Shown here: piece after piece, positions 7,718 through 14,715 of the stretch | Layout: each line of letters starts with the position of its first letter | Position numbering within the stretch: position 1 is the stretch's first letter | Assembly: GCF_030812215.1 (NCBI RefSeq) | Contig: NZ_JAUSSG010000007.1 | Span: forward strand, 248,001-312,000 | Length of the DNA: 64,000 nt | From: Variovorax boronicumulans | GTDB taxonomy: Bacteria; Pseudomonadota; Gammaproteobacteria; Burkholderiales; Burkholderiaceae_C | Reading direction: 5' to 3' | Position numbers and translations under genes: made by a program | The notes under the pieces: model-generated | Told to the model about the DNA's origin: nothing | Database searches by the model: none | What the model saw: the letters and a program-made list of their open reading frames with translations, nothing else

Positions 7718-9628
7718 TCACAAGCCCATGCGCGTCGGCAGCCAGGTGGAGAACGCCGGCACGAGCACCAGGACCACGAGGGTAACGAACAACACGGCCA
7801 GGTATTTCATCATCGGGCGTGCCACATCTTTCACCTGGGTGCCGGTGATCGCGCAGGTGGCAAAGAGACCCAGGCCCACCGGCGGCGCAAACAGGCCGAA
7901 GCCCATGGCAATGACCATCACCGTGCCGAAGTGCAGCGGATTCACACCCAGCTGCGACGCGATGGGCGTGAGCAGCGGCCCGAAGATGATGAGCGCCGGC
8001 GCACCTTCGAGGATGGCGCCGAACACGATCATGATCAGCACCGACAGCATCACGAACATCGTGCTGCCGTACGAATGCGCAAAGCCGATCATGAACTCCG
8101 ACAGGTACTGCGGAATCTGCTGGATCGTGAGCGCGAACGACAGGCTCGACGCCGCAGCCACGATGAAGAGAATGCCCCCGGCCATCGATGCCGAGCGCAC
8201 GAAGAGCCGCGCCACCGACTTCACCGTGAGCTCGCGAAACGCCAGCCAGCCCACCACCAGCGCATAGATCACCGCGAAGGACGACACCTCGGTCGATGTC
8301 GCGATGCCCGAGGTCACGCCCTTGCCGATCATCGCGACCATGAGGAGCGCCACGAAGGCGCCGCCCAGCAGCCGGAACATCGGCGTGCGCACGTCGAAGG
8401 CTTCGTCGGGGTTGATCTTGGTGCCCACGTAGATCGTGACCGCGGCCAGCGACAGCGCGAGCACCACCGCGGGCACCAGCCCCGCCATGAAGAGCCCGGC
8501 GATCGAGATGTTGGCCACGAAGCCCATGATGATCATGTTGATGCAGGGCGGAATCGTCTCGGCCATCACCGCGGTGCAGGCCAGCAGGCCCGCCGTCTCG
8601 TTCGGGTCCTGCTTGGTCTTGCGCACGGCCGGCATGATGATGCCGCCCACCGCCGCGATGTCCGCGAGCTTGGAGCCCGAGACGCCCGAGAAGAACGCGG
8701 TGGCCGTGATGGTGATGAGCCCCAGCCCGCCGCGCAGCCGCCCGAACATGCGCAGCAGCAATTCGATGAGCCGCGACGACATGCCGTTGGCTTCCATCAG
8801 CAAGCCCGCCAGCACGAAGAACGGAATCGCCAGCAGCACATAGTGGTCGGTGCCCGCCATCACCTGCTGCGAGTACACGAGCATCGGCAGCGACGGGTCG
8901 GCCATGAAGAACACCAGCGACGACAGCGCCAGCACGAAGGCGATCGGCATGCCCAGCGCCATGCCGCCGAGGAAGCCCGCGGTGAGCAGCGCCCATGGCG
9001 GGATCGCATGGTCGGGCATGAGCGTGTTCCACGCGACGACCGCGGCCGTCAGCGCAACGCCCACGCCCAGCGTCGACCACACCATGCGCGACGGACCGTT
9101 GACCGCATTGGCCAGCCCGAACAGCGTCATGAACAGGCTGCCGATGGTTACCGGGTACACATAGATCCACTGCGGCATGCCGATGGGCGTCGTCATGTTG
9201 TAGGAGTCGAGCAAGAGCTCGCACGACGACGCGAAGAGGCTCGCCGACACCCCCACGATGATCCAGCTGCCGAACTGGATGAGCGCGGGCTGCCAGCGCG
9301 CCGGCAGCAAGCCGCGGAACAGGTCCACGCCCACGTGCTGGCTGCGCGCGAGCACCGTGGCCGCGCCGAAGAACACCTGGATGATCATCAGCGCCCGCGC
9401 CACCTCCTCCGCCCAGTCGAAGGGGTCGTGCAGGAAGTAGCGGAACACCACCGAGATGAAGACGACGATCACGTCGATGGCCAGCACCACGCCGGCCACG
9501 TACTCGGTCATGCGCATCAGCCAGGCCAGCCAGCGGCCGGAGGCATGGGTGACGTCGAAACCCAGTGCGGGTTCCATGGGCAGCGTTTGCATCGACGGTG
9601 CGCCGGGCGAAATCGAGAGGCTGGACAT
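7718..9628 (-). CDS. TRAP transporter, fused small and large membrane subunits (DctQM)
   Basis: 636 residues joining the two membrane parts of a TRAP carrier. Residues ~35-190 are the four-helix DctQ module (FISVVFRYFLHDPFDWAEEV is its signature). Residues ~200-630 are the 12-helix DctM module, with the PSLPMLVYSQQVMAG and GVSGSKLADIAAVG segments of scaffold and substrate-gate loops. It uses the Na+ or H+ gradient to import an organic acid handed over by the DctP protein. It starts 6 bases after the dctP stop, so translation is probably coupled. Fused QM proteins are a known TRAP variant. The substrate is not readable but probably matches the hydroxyacid/lactone enzymes downstream. Confidence 0.93.
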   Translation of the reverse strand: MSSLSISPGAPSMQTLPMEPALGFDVTHASGRWLAWLMRMTEYVAGVVLAIDVIVVFISVVFRYFLHDPFDWAEEVARALMIIQVFFGAATVLARSQHVGVDLFRGLLPARWQPALIQFGSWIIVGVSASLFASSCELLLDSYNMTTPIGMPQWIYVYPVTIGSLFMTLFGLANAVNGPSRMVWSTLGVGVALTAAVVAWNTLMPDHAIPPWALLTAGFLGGMALGMPIAFVLALSSLVFFMADPSLPMLVYSQQVMAGTDHYVLLAIPFFVLAGLLMEANGMSSRLIELLLRMFGRLRGGLGLITITATAFFSGVSGSKLADIAAVGGIIMPAVRKTKQDPNETAGLLACTAVMAETIPPCINMIIMGFVANISIAGLFMAGLVPAVVLALSLAAVTIYVGTKINPDEAFDVRTPMFRLLGGAFVALLMVAMIGKGVTSGIATSTEVSSFAVIYALVVGWLAFRELTVKSVARLFVRSASMAGGILFIVAAASSLSFALTIQQIPQYLSEFMIGFAHSYGSTMFVMLSVLIMIVFGAILEGAPALIIFGPLLTPIASQLGVNPLHFGTVMVIAMGFGLFAPPVGLGLFATCAITGTQVKDVARPMMKYLAVLFVTLVVLVLVPAFSTWLPTRMGL

Positions 9629-9634
9629 GGCCGT

Positions 9635-10669
9635 TCAGGCGCGCGCAGCGGTGATGGCGGCGAACAGCGGCCCCGTCTCCGGGTACTGCTTGGCGAAGCC
9701 GGACCAGAGGCGCGTTTCCATCTCCTTGCGGACCTGGTCGCGCTCGGCCTTGGCCATCGGCGTGAAGACGATGCCCAGCTTCTTCAGCTCCTCGATGGCC
9801 TGCAGGCCCTTCTGGGTGCCGATCTCGCGCTGCTGCAGCGTCGAATCGGCGGCGGCCTTCATGAAGGCCGGGCGCAGCGCGGCGGGGATCTTGTCCATCG
9901 CGCGCTTGCCGGCCACGCACACCATCGGGCTGAACAGGTGCTCGGTCATCCAGCAGCACTTGACGACTTCGTTGAGCTTGCTCGCGAGCACCGTGGCCGC
10001 GTCGTGCTCGAAACCGTCGACCACGCCCGTCTGCGCCGCCATGTAGAGCTCGCCGAAGGAAATCGGCGTGGGGATCGCGCCCATGATCTTGAAGGTCTCG
10101 ATGAAGGCCGGCGTGGGCAGCACCCGCAGCTTGACGTTCTTCACGTCGGCGAGCGACTTCACCGGTTGCTTGGTGTAGACGTTGCGCGCGCCGTAGTGCG
10201 CGCCCCAGGTGATGACCTGGCAGCCCGTGCTCTTGACCAGCATGTCGTTGAGCTTGCCGCCCACGCCGCCGTCGAGGGCGCGCGCGGCGTGCTCGTAGCT
10301 GTCGAACACATAGCCCAGGTCGAGCATGCCCAGTTGCGGCGTCACCGTGGCCCAGATCGAGGAGCCGGTGAGCATCATGTCGATGGAGCCCACCTTCACC
10401 TGCTGCACCACGTCGCTTTCCTTGCCGAGCTGGTTGTTCGGAAAGTAGTCGATGCGGATCTGCTCGCCCACCGCCTTCTTCAGGTTGGCCTGCATCAGCT
10501 GCGACCACGCGAAGTGCGACGAATTGAGGTCGGCCACGTGGGACGACGACAAGCGCAGCACCACGGTCTTGCCCTGCGCGGCGGCGTGTTGCGGCAGGCC
10601 CGCGGTTGCCATCGCGAGCGACAGCGCCGAGGAAGACTGGACGAAATGGCGGCGTGAAATCGGGGTCAT
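9635..10669 (-). CDS. TRAP transporter periplasmic substrate-binding protein (DctP family)
   Basis: 344 residues. The N-terminus carries a twin-arginine-like signal (SRRHFVQSS followed by a hydrophobic run and AAAQG), so Tat export is likely. The mature part is DctP-like: an LRLSSSHVADLN first strand, the ESDVVQQVKVGSIDMMLTG segment, and the conserved Arg of DctP proteins (KLRVLPTPAF) that ion-pairs with the ligand carboxylate. An AGGAG lies 8 bases before the ATG at 10669; the longer in-frame extension upstream crosses the promoter and was rejected. It is the first gene of the five-gene operon. The Arg predicts a carboxylate ligand. Confidence 0.93.
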   Translation of the reverse strand: MTPISRRHFVQSSSALSLAMATAGLPQHAAAQGKTVVLRLSSSHVADLNSSHFAWSQLMQANLKKAVGEQIRIDYFPNNQLGKESDVVQQVKVGSIDMMLTGSSIWATVTPQLGMLDLGYVFDSYEHAARALDGGVGGKLNDMLVKSTGCQVITWGAHYGARNVYTKQPVKSLADVKNVKLRVLPTPAFIETFKIMGAIPTPISFGELYMAAQTGVVDGFEHDAATVLASKLNEVVKCCWMTEHLFSPMVCVAGKRAMDKIPAALRPAFMKAAADSTLQQREIGTQKGLQAIEELKKLGIVFTPMAKAERDQVRKEMETRLWSGFAKQYPETGPLFAAITAARA

Positions 10670-10736
10670 GGTGTTGTCTCCTGTGGGTCGGATGCCCATT
10701 CGGTTGTTCGGTCTGGTGTGTTTGGTGGAACGATTT

Positions 10737-10765
10737 ACTGTATCGATACACAAGCGCCGTGACAA
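10737..10765 (-). promoter_or_regulatory. Sigma70-type promoter of the TRAP operon
   Basis: On the minus strand TTGTCA (10765-10760; 5 of 6 to consensus) is followed after exactly 17 bases by TACAGT (10742-10737; 4 of 6). It lies about 70 bases before the dctP start and reads into the operon. The -10 box overlaps the palindrome at 10739-10750, the arrangement expected for repression. Confidence 0.55.
10739..10750. promoter_or_regulatory. Palindromic operator, probable LacI-family site
   Basis: TGTATCGATACA is a perfect 12-base palindrome with the central CG typical of LacI-family operators. It overlaps the -10 box of the predicted promoter upstream of dctP. The only regulator gene in the operon is LacI-type, so it is the natural binder; this is inference from position and symmetry. 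Confidence 0.6.
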
Positions 10766-10830
10766 CGCCGTTCCGCTAGGTGTTTTCCTTCGTAAACGGC
10801 CCATTCCTGCCGGCAATCGGAGTCTCTGAA

Positions 10831-11028
10831 ATGACCCGAAGTGAAATAATCAAATTGAAAACAGAATTACTCATGAATCCCGGAAACGTGCTCTACCTGT
10901 TTTCGGCTATTTCAAAGTTTCAGAATTTTTCATACCTTACGCACCTCTTGGAATGGCAGTCGCAACTCCAGGATGAGCGAATACCCTTCGGTATTCATAT
11001 TTCTCCAATCAACCAATGCAAGAGATAA
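10831..11028 (+). CDS. Small hypothetical protein, first gene of the low-GC toxin island
   Basis: 65 residues from the ATG at 10831 (an in-frame start 17 codons upstream overlaps the dctP promoter region and is less likely). The protein is helical-looking (MTRSEIIKLKTELL, then NPGNVLYLFSAISKFQNF) with no signal peptide or recognised domain. Codon use is clearly AT-richer than neighbours (TTT, ATA, AAA codons). It ends 2 bases before the preferred ATG of the pore-forming-toxin gene and overlaps the alternative one, so the two are probably translationally coupled. It could be an accessory, regulatory or leader peptide; nothing in the sequence decides. Confidence 0.55.
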   Translation: MTRSEIIKLKTELLMNPGNVLYLFSAISKFQNFSYLTHLLEWQSQLQDERIPFGIHISPINQCKR

Positions 11029-11030
11029 AA

Positions 11031-11921
11031 ATGCCTGTCGCCGATCCCAAAGAAGCAGTCGAAGTTGTCAAGGGCGCGATCGAAGCAGCCAATTCGGCGC
11101 TCGATCTTTACAACAGGGCTGTCGATCAGCTCATCCCCTGGGGAAAATACGAAAAAATCATCAAGGAAATAGATCGGTACAAGAACGACTATTCCCAGAA
11201 AAGCTCGATCCTGGTCGGCGAAGTCAAGACATTGCTGCTCAATGCGCAGGATGCCTATTACGCCTCGTCGCAAAAAATCTATCAATGGTGCGGGCTCACC
11301 AGGAATCTGATGCCCATTTATCTCAATGCGCTCGACGATCCGGAAAAAATCGATGCGCAAAAGGCCATCATCGTCAAGGTGTTGGACGATGGAATCCTGC
11401 AAATGGGAAATTCGATCAATGAGCTTGAGAAATGCTCGCTGAGTTTCAATGGCATGGCGGGCAAGCTCACCCAGCTCGACGCGCAGCTTCGGGACGATTC
11501 CGACGTCAAGAGCAAATACTTCCAGCACCAAGTGGACAGCCTGCGCAAGCAAGCTTACGGCGGCGCCACTGCCGGCATCGTGCTCGGCCCGTTCGGGCTG
11601 GTCATTTCCTATTCGATTGCTGCAGGCGTGTTGGAAGGAAAATTGATTCCGGAGCTCAAGAAAAAGCTGCAATCGGTCAAGGATTTCTTCCAGACGCTTC
11701 GCACCCAGGTCACCAGTTCGCATACCGACATCGACGCGGCAAAAAAAGAAATCAAGGAAGAAATCGCCCGGATCGGCGAACTCAAGACCGAAACGGAAAC
11801 AACCAAGGTGCTGGTAGATATCGGGCCGGCGCTCAAGGACGAAATAAAAAAAGCTGCAGGCAAACTTCTGGTGCAATGCCAGGCCTATCAACGCAAGCAC
11901 GGCCAAAAGGCCGACGCCTGA
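11031..11921 (+). CDS. Probable ClyA/HBL-superfamily alpha-pore-forming toxin
   Basis: 296 residues, almost wholly helical, no signal peptide. Long amphipathic helices occupy ~5-170, then one hydrophobic glycine-rich hairpin (~176-200, containing GATAGIVLGPFGLVISYS) and a charged coiled-coil C-terminus (~205-290, rich in KKEIKEEIARI-type heptads). This layout, a helical bundle of ~300 residues with a single hydrophobic tongue two-thirds along, is that of ClyA and its relatives (HBL/NHE, XaxA/B, MakA, Cry6A), which insert the tongue into membranes. ClyA also lacks a cleaved signal. The ATG at 11031 has AAGAG 6 bases upstream; an alternative ATG at 11016 adds five residues. GC is lower than in flanking genes, suggesting acquisition. 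A non-toxin membrane-remodelling role cannot be excluded. Confidence 0.62.
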   Translation: MPVADPKEAVEVVKGAIEAANSALDLYNRAVDQLIPWGKYEKIIKEIDRYKNDYSQKSSILVGEVKTLLLNAQDAYYASSQKIYQWCGLTRNLMPIYLNALDDPEKIDAQKAIIVKVLDDGILQMGNSINELEKCSLSFNGMAGKLTQLDAQLRDDSDVKSKYFQHQVDSLRKQAYGGATAGIVLGPFGLVISYSIAAGVLEGKLIPELKKKLQSVKDFFQTLRTQVTSSHTDIDAAKKEIKEEIARIGELKTETETTKVLVDIGPALKDEIKKAAGKLLVQCQAYQRKHGQKADA

Positions 11922-11940
11922 TTGTTTTGAGCCCCAAAAA

Positions 11941-12282
11941 ATGGGAACGAAAATTGTCGTGCGCGGCGGTGAAATCAGCGTCAGCGCCATTGAAAATCGG
12001 CCCAATGAATACACGACCGGCGGCAGCCTGACTTCCCTTAGCGTTTATTGCGGGGAAGTCAAGGAATTCAAGCTGGGAACACCCGATGCCGTGTGGACAG
12101 TCGCCACCGGATGCGCACACAGAAAGATTACTGCGGTCAATGTCAAATGGCTTGAAGATGCGGGCGCGACGATCAAGAAAAATGCACTGACCGGCGCGCC
12201 GAATCATTGCCTGGTGTCCGGCATCAGCATCGAGGAATTCGTGAAAATCTTCAAAAAGAATGCATTGATCTTCGAGAAGTAA
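11941..12282 (+). CDS. Hypothetical 113-residue protein partnered with the pore-forming toxin
   Basis: Starts 19 bases after the toxin stop, same strand, same lower-GC composition. 113 residues, no signal peptide or membrane span. The first ~75 residues look beta-rich (TKIVVRGGEISVSAIE, LTSLSVYCGEVKEFKLG), followed by a basic helix (EEFVKIFKKNALIF). Three Cys are present. I do not recognise a family. Position suggests a second toxin component, chaperone or immunity protein. No strong ribosome site precedes the ATG, which fits coupling to the toxin gene. Confidence 0.6.
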   Translation: MGTKIVVRGGEISVSAIENRPNEYTTGGSLTSLSVYCGEVKEFKLGTPDAVWTVATGCAHRKITAVNVKWLEDAGATIKKNALTGAPNHCLVSGISIEEFVKIFKKNALIFEK

Positions 12283-12284
12283 TT

Positions 12285-12305
12285 GGCGGCGAAATAAACG
12301 CCGCC
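12285..12305 (+). terminator. Hairpin at the end of the toxin island
   Basis: Perfect 7-base stem GGCGGCG / CGCCGCC with loop AAATAAA, two bases past the stop of the 113-residue gene. No T-run follows, so efficiency as an intrinsic terminator is uncertain. Confidence 0.5.
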
Positions 12306-12430
12306 CCAAGACCTGGGAAGCAGTCGTCCGAAATGCTCGACGCACTTGTCGAGCGGACGGCCCGCTTCCCCCTTTTCTCGCCATTCGCCGTGGTGCGATC
12401 CGGGTGCGCCGCATGCAGAATGCAACGAGC

Positions 12431-12943
12431 ATGACCCTCCCCACGCCCACCGCCGCCCGCGACTACGCCATCCAGATGCATGGCGACCAGAAGTACGGCA
12501 CGCACCCCTACGTCCATCACCTGGACGCGGTGGTCGCCCTGCTCCAGCCCTATGGAGAGAAGGCGCGGGTCGTTGGCTATCTGCACGACGTGGTGGAAGA
12601 CACCGCGGCCACCGTGTCGGACGTGCAGGAGCGCTTCGGCGATCTGGTGGCCCGGTGTGTGTCGCTGTTGACCGATGCACCCGGCGCCAACCGCAAGGAG
12701 CGCAAGGCCAAGACCTATGCGGCGATGGCGCAGGTCACGGGCGATGAAGAGCTCGCGCTCGTGGTCAAGGCGGCGGACCGGCTTGCGAATGTGCGGGCCT
12801 GCGTGGCCGATGGGCATCGGCAGCTTTGGGACACCTATCGGGGGGAACACCCGACTTTCAGGGCGGCTGCGTTTCGCAGGGGGCAATGCGATCCGCTGTG
12901 GGTTGAGCTCGATGAGCTTTTGTTGGAGTGGCCGGCGTCCTGA
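12431..12943 (+). CDS. Single-domain HD hydrolase, SpoT/MESH1-like
   Basis: 170 residues consisting only of an HD phosphohydrolase domain. Metal and catalytic residues follow the SpoT/MESH1 pattern: YVHH (His30), LHDVVED (His52-Asp53, Glu56-Asp57), and KAADRLANV (Asp116). There is no synthetase, TGS or ACT domain, so it resembles a small alarmone hydrolase that removes the 3'-pyrophosphate of (p)ppGpp; another nucleotide substrate is possible. The ATG at 12431 is preferred because the family usually begins a few residues before the first helix; an in-frame GTG 27 bases upstream is possible. It stands alone between the toxin island and a convergent phosphodiesterase gene. Confidence 0.75.
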   Translation: MTLPTPTAARDYAIQMHGDQKYGTHPYVHHLDAVVALLQPYGEKARVVGYLHDVVEDTAATVSDVQERFGDLVARCVSLLTDAPGANRKERKAKTYAAMAQVTGDEELALVVKAADRLANVRACVADGHRQLWDTYRGEHPTFRAAAFRRGQCDPLWVELDELLLEWPAS

Positions 12944-12972
12944 GGTCCGTTCGGGGCGCGTGCACAGGCCAC

Positions 12973-13042
12973 CGGGTGCTCCCCTCCGCGAATGTCCCCC
13001 GGGCTTCGCCCTCCTCCTTGATTTCGCTGCGGGGAGCACCCG
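12973..13042. repeat. Inverted-repeat element between convergent genes
   Basis: Perfect 12-base arms CGGGTGCTCCCC (12973-12984) and GGGGAGCACCCG (13031-13042) enclose a 46-base GC-rich centre. It fills most of the gap between the HD gene and the phosphodiesterase gene, both of which run into it. It looks like a dispersed REP/BIME-type element or a two-way terminator. No second copy occurs in this window. Confidence 0.55.
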
Positions 13043-13101
13043 ATGCCCTGCGCACTTGGGCACGCTCTGGGTGAACGGCTGATCAACCGGTGCTCCGCTC
13101 C

Positions 13102-14535
13102 TCACTGCCCGCAGCTTGGGTGCTTGTGTCCGTCGGTGGTGTTGGGCAAGCCCAGGAAATCCAGGATGTGCGGGGTCGTGCCATCCACCTGCAGCATCGT
13201 CGTCGCGCCCAGGTTGCCCTGGCAGTAGGCGGTCTTGAGCGGGTTCGCGTAGTTGTTGTTGAGGATGAGCAAGGTGTCGCGCTCCGCCACCGTCTGCCCG
13301 CCATGGCCGCTGCCGGTGCCGCCGTGGTCCGAGGTCACGACGATCAGCCACTCTTCATTCGCGTAGTTCGGTCGTGCGGTCAGTGCGGCGAGCACCTGGG
13401 CGATCTGCTGGTCCTCGCCGGCGATCTTGCTCTGGTAGTTGGCGTTCAGCGGGTCGTAGCTCGGCGCGTGGATGTCGACGTTGTGCAGGTAATAGAAGAT
13501 GGCCGTCGGCGGGTTCTTCCAGCCGAGCCACCCCTTGACCGCATCGGTCGCCTGCTGCGAGTTCTTGGCCGCGTTGGCGACGACGAAGTCGGCCTTCGCG
13601 GGACGCAGGTTGTGGGTGATGTTGAACCAGTCGCCCACCACCGCCGTCGTGGCCGTGGGCCAGGCCTGCTTGATGAGGTCGAAGACGTGCGTCTTCAGCA
13701 GCTTCTGGTTCGTGTCGTTCGAGGTCACGCCGTGCTTGTCGGCCCAGAAGCCGGTGAACACCGACGACCAGCCGGGGCCGCTCACGGTCGCCTGCCTGGT
13801 GCCGCCCGCCAGCACGTTGCCGTGGAAGGCGCCGCCCGCGATCAGCGCCGACATCGCGGGCGTCTGCACGCAGCCCTGGCACTGGATCGCGTCGCCGCGC
13901 AGGCCGTCGATGCCGATCAGGAGCACGTGCTTGTTGCCCGGCACCGGGTTGGGAATGCCCTCGCCCGCGATCAGCGCGTAGTGGTCGTAGGGGTTGCCGG
14001 CGTAGTCGGTCTTCAGGCCGCCGACGTCGCTGGCGCGCTTGTCGCTCAGGTCGCAACGTTGCGGGGTCTTGTGATAGTCGAAGGACTTGCACCACGCGGC
14101 GCGGCTCGCGTCGGTGCAGGCAGTGGCGCAGTCCGCGGGCGTCACGGCCTGCAGGGTCTCGGTGTTGTGGCCGCTGATCGCCGCATCGGGGGTGCGCGTG
14201 AACGCCTTCAGCGGATCGGGCTTCAGGCTGTAGTGGTCGTAGGGATTGCCGGGGTAGTCGGTCTTCAGGCCACCGACGTCGCCGGCCTGCTTGTCGCTGA
14301 GGTCGCAGCTCTGGTTGGCCTTGTGATAGTCGAACGACACGCACCAGGTGGCGCGCGGCGCGGACAGGCAAGCAGTCGCGCACATCTCGGGCGTCGATTG
14401 CGTCAGGTTCTCGACGTTGTAGCCCGAGATCGCGGCATTCGGCGACTGCGTGAACGCGTCGAGCGACGCTGCGGCGGCATGTCCCGCCCATGCTGCGAAC
14501 AGGCACGCCAGGCCGGCGCGGATCGATGGCTTCAT
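13102..14535 (-). CDS. Secreted alkaline-phosphatase-superfamily phosphodiesterase with two Apple/PAN-like repeats
   Basis: 477 residues. Signal peptide ~1-23 (hydrophobic run ending HAAAASLD). Two tandem ~75-residue repeats follow (~24-175), each with four Cys and the shared elements TACxxAxRAxWCxSFDYHK, CDLSDK and GGLKTDYxGNPYDHY; they resemble Apple/PAN domains, which bind protein or carbohydrate. The rest is a type I phosphodiesterase/nucleotide-pyrophosphatase domain: LLIGIDGLRGDAI with the metal Asp, a Thr/Ser nucleophile region (TRQATVSGPGWSSVFTG), and SDHGGTGSGHGG near the C-terminus for the second metal site. The ATG at 14535 has AGGAG 8 bases upstream. Likely periplasmic or extracellular. 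The substrate is unknown. Confidence 0.82.
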   Translation of the reverse strand: MKPSIRAGLACLFAAWAGHAAAASLDAFTQSPNAAISGYNVENLTQSTPEMCATACLSAPRATWCVSFDYHKANQSCDLSDKQAGDVGGLKTDYPGNPYDHYSLKPDPLKAFTRTPDAAISGHNTETLQAVTPADCATACTDASRAAWCKSFDYHKTPQRCDLSDKRASDVGGLKTDYAGNPYDHYALIAGEGIPNPVPGNKHVLLIGIDGLRGDAIQCQGCVQTPAMSALIAGGAFHGNVLAGGTRQATVSGPGWSSVFTGFWADKHGVTSNDTNQKLLKTHVFDLIKQAWPTATTAVVGDWFNITHNLRPAKADFVVANAAKNSQQATDAVKGWLGWKNPPTAIFYYLHNVDIHAPSYDPLNANYQSKIAGEDQQIAQVLAALTARPNYANEEWLIVVTSDHGGTGSGHGGQTVAERDTLLILNNNYANPLKTAYCQGNLGATTMLQVDGTTPHILDFLGLPNTTDGHKHPSCGQ

Positions 14536-14715
14536 GTGATGTCTCCTCATCGCGTGATCGTTGGATGAATCCCGTGTTGCCTCCGCGTTTTTCGCGTGGC
14601 TCCTGCAACTCCGGGCGGAGTAAATCACTGACGCCTGCTATCGATCCAATTCAAAAATCTTCAGTGTCGTATTGAGCAGGCCTATACGTCGCGCCGTCAT
14701 CGGCGTGTGCTTGGG

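Noticed and set aside
7460..10657. 1065-codon rightward open frame opposite the TRAP operon
   Set aside because: His/Arg-rich, no family-like sequence, and antisense to well-supported genes. It is a stop-free shadow typical of GC-rich DNA.
10831..12282. Prophage or genomic-island boundaries around the toxin genes
   Set aside because: No integrase, tRNA, att-like repeat or phage gene flanks the low-GC segment.
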